Positions 7,826 to 17,150 of a stretch of 64,000 bases of DNA are shown in pieces. How positions within the stretch are numbered: position 1 is the stretch's first letter; each line of letters begins with the position of its first letter. The notes beneath the pieces are model-generated. The model made no database searches, was not told the DNA's origin, and saw only the letters and a list, made by a program, of their open reading frames with translations. Position numbers and translations under genes: made by a program. Origin of the DNA: Minicystis rosea (GTDB taxonomy: Bacteria; Myxococcota_A; Polyangia; Polyangiales; Polyangiaceae); assembly GCA_001931535.1 (NCBI GenBank), contig CP016211.1, forward strand, positions 9,532,377 through 9,596,376, given 5' to 3'.

Positions 7826-9469
7826 ATGTCGAAGCCCACCCAGTCGGACCTGGTCATCGTCGGCGCGGGGTTCGCCGGCTTGTACATGCTCCATCGAGCC
7901 CGGCAGCTCGGCCTGAGAGCGCGCGTGTTCGAGGCCGGCGCGGGCGTCGGCGGCACCTGGTACTGGAACCGTTATCCGGGCGCGCGCTGCGACGTCGAGA
8001 GCCTCGATTATTCGTATTCGTTCTCCGACGAGCTCCAGCGCAGTTGGAGCTGGACCGAGCGTTATCCGACGCAGCCCGAGATCCTGCGTTATCTGAACCA
8101 CGTCGCCGATCGCTTCGACCTCCACCGCGACATCCAGCTCGACACCCGCGTGGAGCGCGTGACGTACGACGAGAACGCCCGCACGTGGCGTATCGAGACC
8201 AACCGCGGAGACGACGTCGAGGCGCGCTGGGTCGTCATGGCGACCGGCTGCCTCTCGGCGTCGCGAATCCCCGACTTCAAAGGCCTCGATCGGTTCCGCG
8301 GCGCGACCTACCACACCGGCCGCTGGCCGCATGAAGGCGTCGATTTCACGGGCCGGCGGGTGGCGGTGATCGGCACCGGCTCGTCGGCCATCCAATCCAT
8401 TCCGGTCATCGCCGACGCGGCCAAGCACGTTCACGTGTTCCAACGGACGGCCAATTTCAGCGTCCCCGCGCAGAATCGGCCGCTCGAGGGGGCGGAGCAG
8501 GAGCAATACAAAGACAACTTCGCCGAGCACCGCGCGCGCGGGCGGATGTCGGCCGGCGGCGTGGACTACGGCGATCCGCCTCCCTCCGCGCTCGTGCTCG
8601 GCGACGAGGATCGACGCCGCGAATACCAACAGCGCTGGGAGCGGGGCGGGCCGAGCTTCATGTACTCGTTCGGAGATCTCATGTCGAACGAGGACGCGAA
8701 CGCCACGGCGGCCGCGTTCGTCCACGAGCAGATTCGCTCCATCGTGAAGAATCCGGCCGTCGCCGAGCTGCTCTGTCCCAAGGACCACCCCATCGGCACG
8801 AAGCGCATCTGTGTCGACACGCGCTATTACCAGACCTTCAATCGCGAGAACGTCACGCTCGTCGACATCAAGGACGCGCCCATCGAGGAGATCACCGAGC
8901 GGGGGCTCCGCACCGGAGGCAAGGAATACGAGGTCGACGCCATCGTCTTCGCGACGGGGTTCGACGCCATGACGGGGGCGCTCCTCGGCATGGATATCCG
9001 CGGTCGCGGCGGGCAATTGCTGCGTGACAAATGGGCCGCGGGGCCGCGGAGCTATCTGGGGCTCGCGGTCTCTGGCTTTCCCAATCTCTTCACCGTCACG
9101 GGGCCGGGGAGCCCGTCCGTGCTGAGCAACATGGTGGTCTCGATCGAGCAGCACGTGGATTGGATCGCCGACTGCCTCGCTCACCTCCGCGCGCGCGGGC
9201 TCGATCGCATCGAGGCCAGGCTCGAAGCCGAGGACGCGTGGGTCGATCACGTCAACGAGGTCGCCCATTACACCCTCTATCCCAAGGCCGCATCTTGGTA
9301 CATGGGCGCGAACGTCCCGGGGAAGCCGCGGGTCTTCATGCCTTATGTGGGCGGCGTGGGCGCCTATCGCGTCAAATGTGATGCCGTGGCCCGCGCCGGA
9401 TACGATGGCTTCGTGCTCGATCGGGCCGAGAGCGATCCGGGGAAAACCATCGAAGCGTCCGCCGCCTGA
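7826..9469 (+). CDS. Baeyer-Villiger-type flavin monooxygenase
   Basis: The product is 547 residues. It shows the FAD-binding GAGFAG (13-18), the Baeyer-Villiger fingerprint FRGATYHTGRWP (157-168) and the NADPH-binding GTGSSA (183-188). Such enzymes insert oxygen next to a ketone carbonyl to give an ester or lactone, using NADPH and O2. AGGAGG at 7812-7817 is about 8 bp from the ATG at 7826, which is therefore preferred to the ATG at 7820. An acyl-CoA synthetase gene follows after 12 bp and an esterase after that, so an ester product that is hydrolysed and then activated fits well. Substrate size cannot be told from sequence. Confidence 0.9.
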   Translation: MSKPTQSDLVIVGAGFAGLYMLHRARQLGLRARVFEAGAGVGGTWYWNRYPGARCDVESLDYSYSFSDELQRSWSWTERYPTQPEILRYLNHVADRFDLHRDIQLDTRVERVTYDENARTWRIETNRGDDVEARWVVMATGCLSASRIPDFKGLDRFRGATYHTGRWPHEGVDFTGRRVAVIGTGSSAIQSIPVIADAAKHVHVFQRTANFSVPAQNRPLEGAEQEQYKDNFAEHRARGRMSAGGVDYGDPPPSALVLGDEDRRREYQQRWERGGPSFMYSFGDLMSNEDANATAAAFVHEQIRSIVKNPAVAELLCPKDHPIGTKRICVDTRYYQTFNRENVTLVDIKDAPIEEITERGLRTGGKEYEVDAIVFATGFDAMTGALLGMDIRGRGGQLLRDKWAAGPRSYLGLAVSGFPNLFTVTGPGSPSVLSNMVVSIEQHVDWIADCLAHLRARGLDRIEARLEAEDAWVDHVNEVAHYTLYPKAASWYMGANVPGKPRVFMPYVGGVGAYRVKCDAVARAGYDGFVLDRAESDPGKTIEASAA

Positions 9470-9481
9470 TCCGGAGCCACG

Positions 9482-11434
9482 ATGATCTACGACGTTCCAC
9501 CGCGCGTCCGCGACGGGGCCCAAACCCCGATCACGGATCTCGATCGCCTCCACGCGACCTCGCGGGAGGCGGCCGCCGATCCCGATGGATTCTGGCTCGA
9601 CGTGGCGCGCCGGCAGATCGCTTGGCGCACGCCGCCGACACGCGGGCTCGAGGGCGGATTCGACACCATCGCCGAGCGGCCGCTCACCTGGTTCGCCGAT
9701 GGCCTTCTCAACATCACGGAGTCGTGCGTCGATAGGCACCTGCCCGCGCGCGCCGACAAGGTGGCGCTGCTCTGGGAAGGAGACCAGCCCGGCGAGGTGC
9801 GGCGCATTCGATATGCCGAGCTCCACGCGCTCGTGCAGCGCGCCGCGCACGCGCTCGCGGCGCTCGGCGTGGGGAGAGACGATCGGGTGATCATCTACAT
9901 GGGGATGGTGCCTGAAGCGGTGATTGCCATGCTGGCCTGCGCCCGCCTCGGCGCCGTGCATTCGGTCGTGTTCGGCGGTTTTTCGGCGGCGGCGCTCGCC
10001 GATCGCATCCGCGACAGCGGCGCGTCCTTGGTGATCACGCAGAACGTGGCCATGCGCGGCGGCAAACGCATCTCGCTCAAAGCCATCTCCGACGCGGCCT
10101 GCGCGGCGACGGGCGGGGTGCGCCATCAGCTCGTGTTCCAGCGGACGAAGGACCCGGTGCCCTTCGTCCCGGGGCGCGACGTGTGGTGGCACGAAGCGCT
10201 GGAGAGGGCGGGCGCGGCGCCGCACGCGCCGGTGATCGTCGAGGCCGAGCACCCGCTCTTCATTCTCTATACCTCGGGCTCGACGGGCCGGCCCAAAGGG
10301 CTCGTGCACACCACGGGAGGATATGCGACGTACGCGAGCTACACGCACGCCACCGTCTTCGATCTCCGCGAGGACGACGTCTATGCGTGCGTGGCCGACG
10401 TGGGTTGGATCACGGGCCACAGCTACATCGTCTATGGCCCGCTGGCGAACGGCGCGACGACGCTGTTGTTCGAGTCGACGCCGACCCATCCCGACGCGAG
10501 CCGCTATTGGGAGATGGTGGAGCGACACCGCATCACCATCTTTTACGGCGCGCCCACCGCGCTGCGCACGCTGGCGGCGGCCGGGGACGATCACGTGAAG
10601 CGCTTCGATCGCAGCTCCCTTCGCGTGCTCGGGAGCGTGGGTGAGCCGATCGACGAGAGCACGTGGCGCTGGTACCACGAGGTCGTCGGCGAGGGCCGTT
10701 GTGCCATCGTCGACACGTGGTGGCAGACGGAGACCGGTGGAATCGCCATCAGCCCCGTCGCGCCCGCAACGCCGGCCAAACCGGGCTCGGCGACGCTCCC
10801 GTTGCCGGGCATCGCGCCGTCCGTGCGCGGGCCCGACGGTACCCCGCTCGAAGGGCCGGCCGAAGGGCGCTTGTGCCTCGACCGGCCTTGGCCCGGTCAA
10901 GCACGTACGGTGTGGGGTGATCATCCACGCTTCGTGGCCACGTATTTCAGCGACGTCCCCGGTGCCTACTTCACCGGCGATGGGTGCCGGCGCGACGAGG
11001 ATGGATATCTCTTCATCACCGGGCGTGTCGACGACGTGCTCAACGTGAGCGGGCACCGCATCGGGACGGCGGAGATCGAGGCCGCGCTCACGCTGGCCGC
11101 CGCGGTCACCGAGGCCGCGGTGGTGGGGTATCCGCACGAGCGAAAGGGCCAAGGCATTCAGGCCTTCGTGGTGGCGCGCGGCGGCGCGGAGGTGCGCATC
11201 GAGGATCTCGATCGCGTGTGCCGCGAGCGCATCGGCGCGCACGCCAAGATCGATCGTTTGCAGATCGTGCCGGCGCTCCCCAAGACCCGTTCGGGGAAGC
11301 TGATGCGCCGCATTCTCCGCAAGCTCGCCGAAGGCGCCGGGGACGATGCTTTGGGCGATCTGTCGACGCTCGCCGATCCCAGTCTCGTGGCCACGATCCG
11401 GGCCGGCCACACCGAGGAGCGAGACGCTCGCTGA
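9482..11434 (+). CDS. Acetyl-CoA synthetase-like AMP-forming acyl-CoA ligase
   Basis: The product is 650 residues, the usual length for acetyl/propionyl-CoA synthetases. It has an N-terminal ACAS-type region, the P-loop YTSGSTGRPKG (about 262-272), TWWQTETGG (about 412-420), and a C-terminal RSGKLMRR whose Lys (about 606) is the conserved acetylation-regulated catalytic residue. It would activate a short carboxylic acid with ATP and CoA. It lies 12 bp after the monooxygenase and 47 bp before the esterase. In that setting it probably activates the acid released by the esterase, most simply acetate. Propionate is an alternative substrate. Confidence 0.88.
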   Translation: MIYDVPPRVRDGAQTPITDLDRLHATSREAAADPDGFWLDVARRQIAWRTPPTRGLEGGFDTIAERPLTWFADGLLNITESCVDRHLPARADKVALLWEGDQPGEVRRIRYAELHALVQRAAHALAALGVGRDDRVIIYMGMVPEAVIAMLACARLGAVHSVVFGGFSAAALADRIRDSGASLVITQNVAMRGGKRISLKAISDAACAATGGVRHQLVFQRTKDPVPFVPGRDVWWHEALERAGAAPHAPVIVEAEHPLFILYTSGSTGRPKGLVHTTGGYATYASYTHATVFDLREDDVYACVADVGWITGHSYIVYGPLANGATTLLFESTPTHPDASRYWEMVERHRITIFYGAPTALRTLAAAGDDHVKRFDRSSLRVLGSVGEPIDESTWRWYHEVVGEGRCAIVDTWWQTETGGIAISPVAPATPAKPGSATLPLPGIAPSVRGPDGTPLEGPAEGRLCLDRPWPGQARTVWGDHPRFVATYFSDVPGAYFTGDGCRRDEDGYLFITGRVDDVLNVSGHRIGTAEIEAALTLAAAVTEAAVVGYPHERKGQGIQAFVVARGGAEVRIEDLDRVCRERIGAHAKIDRLQIVPALPKTRSGKLMRRILRKLAEGAGDDALGDLSTLADPSLVATIRAGHTEERDAR

Positions 11435-11481
11435 TCCACCACGCGCAGCACCCACCGATCACTCGATTGAAGGAGGTATTC

Positions 11482-12432
11482 ATGGCTCTCACGCTCGATC
11501 CCGAGGTCGCCGCCGTCCTGCAAAAGCTCTTCGCCGGCGCGAGCGAGATCCCGCCGGCCCCGCCGGGCGATTGGAAGACGCGGCGCCAGCGCGCCGAAGG
11601 GACGTTGAGCTTGATTGGCGCGCTCCAGCCGATCCCGAGCGACGTCATCACCAAGGACTTCACCACCACGGGTCACGACGGCGCCAAGGTCCCCCTGCGG
11701 TGGTATGCGAAACAAGGATCCTCTCCCGGCTCGGCGGCGCTCTACATCCATGGTGGAGGGATGATCCTCGGCAGCGTGGATCTCTATGATGCGACCCTGA
11801 AACGGTATGTATCGCAGAGCGGTGTTCCCCTGCTCGCGGTCGATTATCGCCTGGCGCCGGAGCATCCGCACCCGACGCCGGTGGAGGACTGTTATGCCGG
11901 CCTCGCCTGGCTCACCGAGCACGCGCGCGAGCTCTACGCGGATCCGGCGCGGATCGCGGTCATGGGCGACAGCGCGGGTGGAGGGCTCGCGGCGGCGACG
12001 GCGCTCGTGGCCCGCGATCGGGGCGGGCCCAAGCTGGCAAGGCAGATTCTGATTTATCCGATGCTCGACGATCGCACGACGACGGCCGATCCCGAGATCG
12101 CGCCCTTCGCCGTTTGGACCTACGACGACAACGTGACCGGGTGGAGCGCGCTCCTCGGTGCCTCCGCGGGCAAAGAGGGTGTCTCGCCTTATGGCGCGCC
12201 GGCCCGCGCGACGAGCCTCGCGGGGCTGCCGAAGGCGTACATCGAGGTCGGCGAGCTCGACATCTTCCGTGACGAAGACATCGAATATGCAAGGCGCCTC
12301 AGCCGCGCCGGCGTCCCCACCGAGCTGCACGTGCACCCCGGTGTGCCGCATGCGTTCGAGAGCTTCGCGCCCGACACCGATGTTTCGCGGCGGTCGACGC
12401 GGGATCGGATTCGGGTGCTGCGGTCGTTTTGA
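11482..12432 (+). CDS. Alpha/beta hydrolase, hormone-sensitive-lipase type esterase
   Basis: The product is 316 residues; AGGAGG lies 6 bp upstream of the ATG. It has the oxyanion-hole motif HGGG, the family marker DYRLAPEHPHP, the nucleophile elbow GDSAGG, and late GELDIFRDED (Asp) and HPGVPHAF (His) supplying the rest of the triad. This is the HSL (family IV) carboxylesterase fold acting on short acyl esters. As the last gene of the trio it would cleave the ester made by the monooxygenase. Confidence 0.88.
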   Translation: MALTLDPEVAAVLQKLFAGASEIPPAPPGDWKTRRQRAEGTLSLIGALQPIPSDVITKDFTTTGHDGAKVPLRWYAKQGSSPGSAALYIHGGGMILGSVDLYDATLKRYVSQSGVPLLAVDYRLAPEHPHPTPVEDCYAGLAWLTEHARELYADPARIAVMGDSAGGGLAAATALVARDRGGPKLARQILIYPMLDDRTTTADPEIAPFAVWTYDDNVTGWSALLGASAGKEGVSPYGAPARATSLAGLPKAYIEVGELDIFRDEDIEYARRLSRAGVPTELHVHPGVPHAFESFAPDTDVSRRSTRDRIRVLRSF

Positions 12433-12501
12433 GCCATGCGCCCGAGCGTGCGCTTTCGAGGCATGCTCAGGCAAAGCACCTTCACCAAACGACGCTCGCG
12501 G

Positions 12502-13512
12502 TTACGGGGTCAGCGCGCTCCACGGCAGGAGCTCGATCTTGCGGGAGCGGCCGTAGCTCGCGACGACGAGGAGCTCGTTCTCGATGATCACGAAAGAGGT
12601 CGTCCTGCCGGCCGAGCGGGGCGCGAGGCCGCGGACTTGGCCGCTGTCGACATCGAGGAGCGCGACGTAGGACTCGAGCATGCGCGGGTCGGGCCACTGG
12701 ACGTAGGATGCGGAGCCGGTGCGGGATTTGGCGAGCTGGGCGGTGAGCGCGAGGGTGCGTCCAGCTTCGATGAGCGCGGTGCGCTCGGCGATGAGGCCGG
12801 GGAGCCTGCGGATCAAGGCGCCGTTGCGATCGAGGATGACGAGCTCTCCGCCCATGGGGCTCTCCTGCAGGACGAGCCGATCACCCGAGGCGGAGAGCTT
12901 GGCGGCGACGACGGGAGCACCGTTGGGGAGTTGGATCGAGGTGGCCTGCGGCGTGGTACTGCCGGGCTCGAAGGTGAAGATGGTGCCGGAGTCGACGGCG
13001 ACGAGCGCGCCCGCGTCGTCGAAGGCAATCGTGGGTCGATAAGGGCGCTCGGCGAGGAGCGTCGGTGCTTTGCCTTCGAGCATGTCGCCGGCCGAGAGGC
13101 GATAGATGCGTGCCGTGGTGGCGACGCCGGCGTCGCGCTCGTCCCAAACGAAGACGACTTCAGGCCTCGTGGGGTGACCGAGGAAGGTCACGACTTTGTC
13201 GAGGAAGGGCGTTTGGCAGGTGGCGCGGACGGCGCCGCTCCGATCGCAGAGGCGAATGCTGCGATCGTTGGGATGGAAGACGAAGGTGCCCTCCACCGTG
13301 GGGGCGAGGCCGCGGGTGAGGCGCGGATGCTCCTGCGGCTCGGGGAGCGCGATCTCCACGCCCTTCGGCTCGTCTTTGGAGAGGCGCGTCATCCCGGCCT
13401 TCATCCAGTGGAGCGCGACGATGGCGTCGCTCCCGCTCTCGCGAACCACGTACTCGACGTCGTAATCGCCTTTGGGAAACGCCTTGGGGAAACCCGCTTT
13501 GCCCTTTGCCAT
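12502..13512 (-). CDS. Hypothetical protein, beta-propeller-like
   Basis: The product is 336 residues with no signal peptide. Its sequence shows repeating short beta-rich units of about 40 residues, such as VEGTFVFHPNDRSIRLCD, GDRLVLQESPMGGELVILD and YVALLDVDSGQVRGLAP, which resemble WD40-like propeller blades. No catalytic motif was recognised. It converges on the esterase gene and is followed 43 bp away by the co-directional AraC regulator, upstream in position on the minus strand. Function unknown. Confidence 0.65.
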   Translation of the reverse strand: MAKGKAGFPKAFPKGDYDVEYVVRESGSDAIVALHWMKAGMTRLSKDEPKGVEIALPEPQEHPRLTRGLAPTVEGTFVFHPNDRSIRLCDRSGAVRATCQTPFLDKVVTFLGHPTRPEVVFVWDERDAGVATTARIYRLSAGDMLEGKAPTLLAERPYRPTIAFDDAGALVAVDSGTIFTFEPGSTTPQATSIQLPNGAPVVAAKLSASGDRLVLQESPMGGELVILDRNGALIRRLPGLIAERTALIEAGRTLALTAQLAKSRTGSASYVQWPDPRMLESYVALLDVDSGQVRGLAPRSAGRTTSFVIIENELLVVASYGRSRKIELLPWSALTP

Positions 13513-13555
13513 GGGCGGCAGCCTATCCGGATGGGGCCAACGCGCTCAAGGGCGT

Positions 13556-14476
13556 TCACCACCCTTTGCGCCGGCGGTAGTGGGCCGGTGGGAGGCCGAA
13601 ACGCTCCTTGAAGCAGCGAGTCAGGTGGCTTTGATCGGAGAAGCCCGTGGCGCCGGCGATGTCACTCACCGATCGATCGGTCTCGACGAGCAGGCGCAGG
13701 GCGGTGTCGAGGCGCAGATCACGAATGTAACGATGGGGCGATTGCCCGAAGTTGTCGTGGAAGACGCGGCTGAAATGGTGAGCGCCGAGGCCGAGGACAT
13801 GGGCCAAGCGCTCCACGGTGAGCGGCCCGTCGAGGTGCGCGGCGACGTAGTCGAAGAGGCGTTTGCGCTCCGTGGGATCGAGGCGGCGATGAGGGCCGCG
13901 GCGCTCGGGCAGTTGCTCGAAATGGTGGCGCAACAGCTCGATGACCATTTGCACGCAGATGGCTTGGGCCGACACGCTCGCGCCGATTTGCCGGCGCGGG
14001 CCGAGCTCGCGGATGAGATCGTCGCCGAGCTGGGCGAGCCGCGCATCACGCACCTTGAGGCGGCGCGGGAGCCGGAGGATGCCGGGCTCTTCGCGAAGGG
14101 CGCTCCGCGCGATCGACTGCACGTAGGCGGGCGCGAGGTAGACGTGGAGGACGAAAATGGGATCGTCCCAAGCCCAGCGCGACGCCGTGCTCGCCGGTTG
14201 CAGGGAGATGTCGCCGGGCTCCACCGCGGCCCGCTCCTCGGTGCAATCGATGATGCGCGAGACGGTCGTGCGACAACCGACGTACATGATCATCACATGA
14301 GGCTCGATGGCCGGCTCGCTCTCCGTGCCGTGAAAAGGACGGTAGAAGATGCCGCAGGCGCCGGCCTGGGTCGGTGACTCGGCCATACCGTCGAGCCAGG
14401 GCTCGCCCGAGGCCACCGAGAGCGCGTGTTTCTGCGCGAGGCTGAACGAAGCCTGCGAGAGGGTCGTTTCGCGCAT
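13556..14476 (-). CDS. AraC family transcriptional regulator
   Basis: The product is 306 residues from the ATG at 14476 (in-frame codons continue upstream to 14557, but that stretch is Arg-rich and unlikely to be coding). The N-terminal part is a cupin-like ligand domain. The C-terminal 100 residues carry two helix-turn-helix units: LTVERLAHVLGLGAHHFSRV and SVSDIAGATGFSDQSHLTRC, followed by FKERFGLPPAHYRR. It diverges from the RegB-like kinase. Its target is not visible; the ketone operon about 2 kb away is possible but unsupported. Confidence 0.88.
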   Translation of the reverse strand: MRETTLSQASFSLAQKHALSVASGEPWLDGMAESPTQAGACGIFYRPFHGTESEPAIEPHVMIMYVGCRTTVSRIIDCTEERAAVEPGDISLQPASTASRWAWDDPIFVLHVYLAPAYVQSIARSALREEPGILRLPRRLKVRDARLAQLGDDLIRELGPRRQIGASVSAQAICVQMVIELLRHHFEQLPERRGPHRRLDPTERKRLFDYVAAHLDGPLTVERLAHVLGLGAHHFSRVFHDNFGQSPHRYIRDLRLDTALRLLVETDRSVSDIAGATGFSDQSHLTRCFKERFGLPPAHYRRRKGW

Positions 14477-14678
14477 GCGTGAAGTGTACGTTCTCCCCGC
14501 GGCCCGGGGCGCGCGCACGATTTTCGGGCACGGGCGCCGATGTTTTTCGGATCGCAACCTTCCATGCTCCGAGAGGGTCGCCCTCGGGGACGGCGGCCGC
14601 GCTCGGCCGGCGAAACGTGAGGGATGCGACAGGCTGTCGCAGGCGGCCGGCGGTCCCGCTGACTAGAATGCGCGCCCG

Positions 14679-15959
14679 ATGCCGCCCACCTCGCCCGCAC
14701 CCTTGGAAGGCCGCAACGAAGCGATCGCGTTCGTGCTCATGCGGTGGCTCGTGGGCCTGCGCTGGGCCGTGTTCGCCGTGCTCGCGGCCACGCTGCCGTT
14801 CGATGAAGCGCTCTTCGGGTTTCACGTGCGCTGGGCCATCGCGGTGCCGGTGCTGTGCGCCGTGCTCGTGGTGAACGCGGTGCTCGGGCGGCGGGTCGCG
14901 GCGGGAGAGCCGGTGTCGACGCGCGCGCTCGCGCTCGGGGCGGCCTTCGATCTGGTGGCCATCGGCGCGCTCCTCGCGGCCTCGGGCGGCGCGGCCAATC
15001 CGTTCAGCGCGGTGTTCGTGGTGCACGTGGCGCTGGCGGCGTCGTTGTTGCCGGCGCGGACCACGTTCGCGCTGGCGGCGCTGGCCGCGTGCTTGTTCGG
15101 CGGGCTCTTCGCGCTGCCGACGGGCGCGTGCTGCTCGGCGCACGCGGCCTCGGGTGATTTCTCCACGCACCTTTATGGGATGTGGCTCGCGTTCGTGGTG
15201 GCCGCGGGGCTCGTCTCGTACTTCCTCACGCGCGTCCGGAGCGCGCTCGATGCGCGCGAGCGCGAGATCGCGCAGCTCCGCCGGCAGGCCGAAGAAGGCG
15301 CGCGCTTCGCGGCGCTGGGCACGCTCGCGGCGGGCACGGCGCACGAGCTCAGCACGCCGCTCGGGACGATCGCGGTGCTCGCGGGCGAGATCGCTTCGGG
15401 GGCCGAGCCGGCGACGCGCGGCGGACAGACGATCGCGGGGCAAGTGGCGCGCTGCCGTGACATCATCACGCGCATGCAGGCCGGGGCCGCGACGGATCGA
15501 GCCGGCGCGCCGACGCCCGTCGGAGAAGCGGTGCGACGCGCGGTCGAAGCTTGGCGGCGCGCGCATCCCGAAGCGGTGGTGCACGTGGACGAGCGCGCCC
15601 CCGCGGCCGCGCCGATCCCGCTCGCCGCCGAGGACGTGGAGGCCGCGCTGTGCGCGCTCCTCGACAATGCACTGCATGCGACGGCGGTCGCGAAGGGCGA
15701 GGCGATCACGGTGGGCACCGCGATCGAAGCAGGCGCGGTGCAGGTGGTGGTGGAGGACGAAGGCGCGGGCGTGCCGCCCGATCTGCGCGGCCGCTTGGGC
15801 GAGCCCTTCCTCACGACCAAGGAGCCCGGTGAAGGCATGGGGCTCGGCTTGTATTGGATTCGCACGCTGCTCTCGCGCATTGGTGCGCAGCTCGAGATCG
15901 AGCCGCGCGCGCCGCGCGGGACCCGGGTGGTGATCCGCTTCGCCGAGGCCAAAGCATGA
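14679..15959 (+). CDS. RegB/PrrB-like redox sensor histidine kinase
   Basis: The product is 426 residues with about six transmembrane helices in the first 185, including GGAANPF (about 102-108), which corresponds to the quinone-binding GG-X-X-NPF of RegB. The H-box is LAAGTAHELSTPLGT with His222 as the phosphorylated residue, very close to the RegB signature. N-box DNALHATA and G-box GEGMGLGLYW follow. The regulatory Cys next to the H-box of classical RegB was not seen; a CC pair lies at TGACCSAHA in the membrane part. It overlaps its response regulator by 4 bp. RegB enzymes adjust gene expression to redox state via the quinone pool. Confidence 0.88.
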   Translation: MPPTSPAPLEGRNEAIAFVLMRWLVGLRWAVFAVLAATLPFDEALFGFHVRWAIAVPVLCAVLVVNAVLGRRVAAGEPVSTRALALGAAFDLVAIGALLAASGGAANPFSAVFVVHVALAASLLPARTTFALAALAACLFGGLFALPTGACCSAHAASGDFSTHLYGMWLAFVVAAGLVSYFLTRVRSALDAREREIAQLRRQAEEGARFAALGTLAAGTAHELSTPLGTIAVLAGEIASGAEPATRGGQTIAGQVARCRDIITRMQAGAATDRAGAPTPVGEAVRRAVEAWRRAHPEAVVHVDERAPAAAPIPLAAEDVEAALCALLDNALHATAVAKGEAITVGTAIEAGAVQVVVEDEGAGVPPDLRGRLGEPFLTTKEPGEGMGLGLYWIRTLLSRIGAQLEIEPRAPRGTRVVIRFAEAKA

Positions 15960-16513
15960 GCGCTCGAGAGACGGGCGCCGAAGGCAGCGAGCCGACGCTG
16001 CTGCTCGTCGACGACGACGAGGCCTTTCGCACGGCGATGGGCGATGCCCTCGCGCGGCGCGGCTTCGCCGTGACGACGGCGCCCGACGCGGAGCGCGCCG
16101 AGGAGGCCGCGGCCACGCAGGTCTTCGAATATGCGCTCGTCGACGTGCGCATGCCGGGGCGGACCGGGATCGATCTCGTGACCGCGCTCCGCAAAATCGA
16201 TGAGGAGACGCGGATCGTGGTGCTCACCGGATATGGCAACATCGCCAACGCGGTGCAGGCCATGCGGGCCGGCGCCGTCGATTACCTGACCAAGCCCGCC
16301 GACGCGGCCGCCTGCGAGCACGCGCTCCTCGGCCGCGGGCCGCTCGCCCCCGGCGCGGAGGACGATCTGCCTTCGCTCGAGCGCGTCGAATACGAATACC
16401 TCCAGCGCGTCCTGGCCGATTGCGGCGGCAACGTCTCCGAGGTGGCGCGGCGCCTGCGAATGCACCGGCGCTCCCTCCAACGAAAGCTCACCCGCCTGCC
16501 ACCGCGCCGCTGA
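15956..16513 (+). CDS. RegA/PrrA/ActR-like response regulator
   Basis: The product is 185 residues, starting at an ATGA overlap with the kinase gene. The receiver domain has acidic residues VDDDE (18-22), phospho-acceptor Asp63 in LVDVRMPG, VVLTGYG and the conserved Lys of LTKPAD. After a short linker a Fis-type helix-turn-helix reads GGNVSEVARRLRMHRRSLQR, the hallmark of RegA. It would bind DNA when phosphorylated by the adjacent kinase. The next gene lies in the same direction, making the metal-uptake-like cassette a candidate target. Confidence 0.88.
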   Translation: MSARETGAEGSEPTLLLVDDDEAFRTAMGDALARRGFAVTTAPDAERAEEAAATQVFEYALVDVRMPGRTGIDLVTALRKIDEETRIVVLTGYGNIANAVQAMRAGAVDYLTKPADAAACEHALLGRGPLAPGAEDDLPSLERVEYEYLQRVLADCGGNVSEVARRLRMHRRSLQRKLTRLPPRR

Positions 16514-16631
16514 AGGTGTGAGCGAGCCCCCGGCGCAAACGCTGCTCGAAAAAGGCATCTCCGGCGCGCAAACGACGCTGCACGGAGAAGCAGATTGCAG
16601 TTTCGATCCAAACCATGCTACGGGACTCGGT

Positions 16632-17150
16632 ATGTCCCGAAGCGCGCGCCGCTCGAGCCCGACATCGCGTCTCCGCGATGCCTCGGGATCCGCGCGTTTT
16701 CGTGCTCGTGCGGGCAGCGGCGCGGGCACGCGCGCGACGAGAGCGACGTTTGGCGCGCTCCGCGTCTTCTTGGTGGCGCTCAGCTTGTTGGTGCTGCAGG
16801 GGCCGCGCCAACTGCACATGCTCCTGGTCTCTCATGCGACCTGCGAGCACGGTGATCTGGTCGAGGTCGATCACGCGGACAGCGTGCGCGAGCGGGCTCA
16901 CCGCGACGCGACCGCGGAAAAGGGCGCGGCGCACGACGAAATCGAGGCCGCCGACGACAGCCGATCGGACCACGATCACTGCGACGCGCGGGCACTCCGG
17001 CATCTGCCGACCAGCGTCGATCCGTTCATCGTCGGCGCATCCCTCCTCGACGTCACCCCGCTCGTCGTTCTGGACGAGCAGGCCGAGGAGCGCCCCGTCG
17101 CGCTCCTTTCTCTCGCGCCCAAGGGCTCTCCGCCCGCGCGCGCGGCCTAG
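16632..17150 (+). CDS. His/Asp-rich small membrane-anchored protein upstream of cassette B
   Basis: From the ATG at 16632 the product is 172 residues; the frame is open back to a GTG at 16518 (210 residues), so the start is uncertain. After a basic N-terminus comes one hydrophobic segment, LRVFLVALSLLVLQGP, then HMLLVSHATCEHGDLVEVDH, an Asp/Glu/Ala-rich stretch and DDSRSDHDHCDARALRH. The His/Cys/Asp clusters look like metal ligands facing the periplasm. It lies 118 bp after the response-regulator gene and 422 bp before the second TonB receptor. No named family was recognised; a metal-related role is inferred from composition and neighbours. Confidence 0.65.
   Translation: MSRSARRSSPTSRLRDASGSARFRARAGSGAGTRATRATFGALRVFLVALSLLVLQGPRQLHMLLVSHATCEHGDLVEVDHADSVRERAHRDATAEKGAAHDEIEAADDSRSDHDHCDARALRHLPTSVDPFIVGASLLDVTPLVVLDEQAEERPVALLSLAPKGSPPARAA

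Noticed and set aside
7706..11455. Very long open frame on the minus strand opposite the ketone operon
   Set aside because: It is Arg/His/Gly-rich, lacks any domain, and lies antisense to three genes with clear motifs; it is a by-product of high GC.
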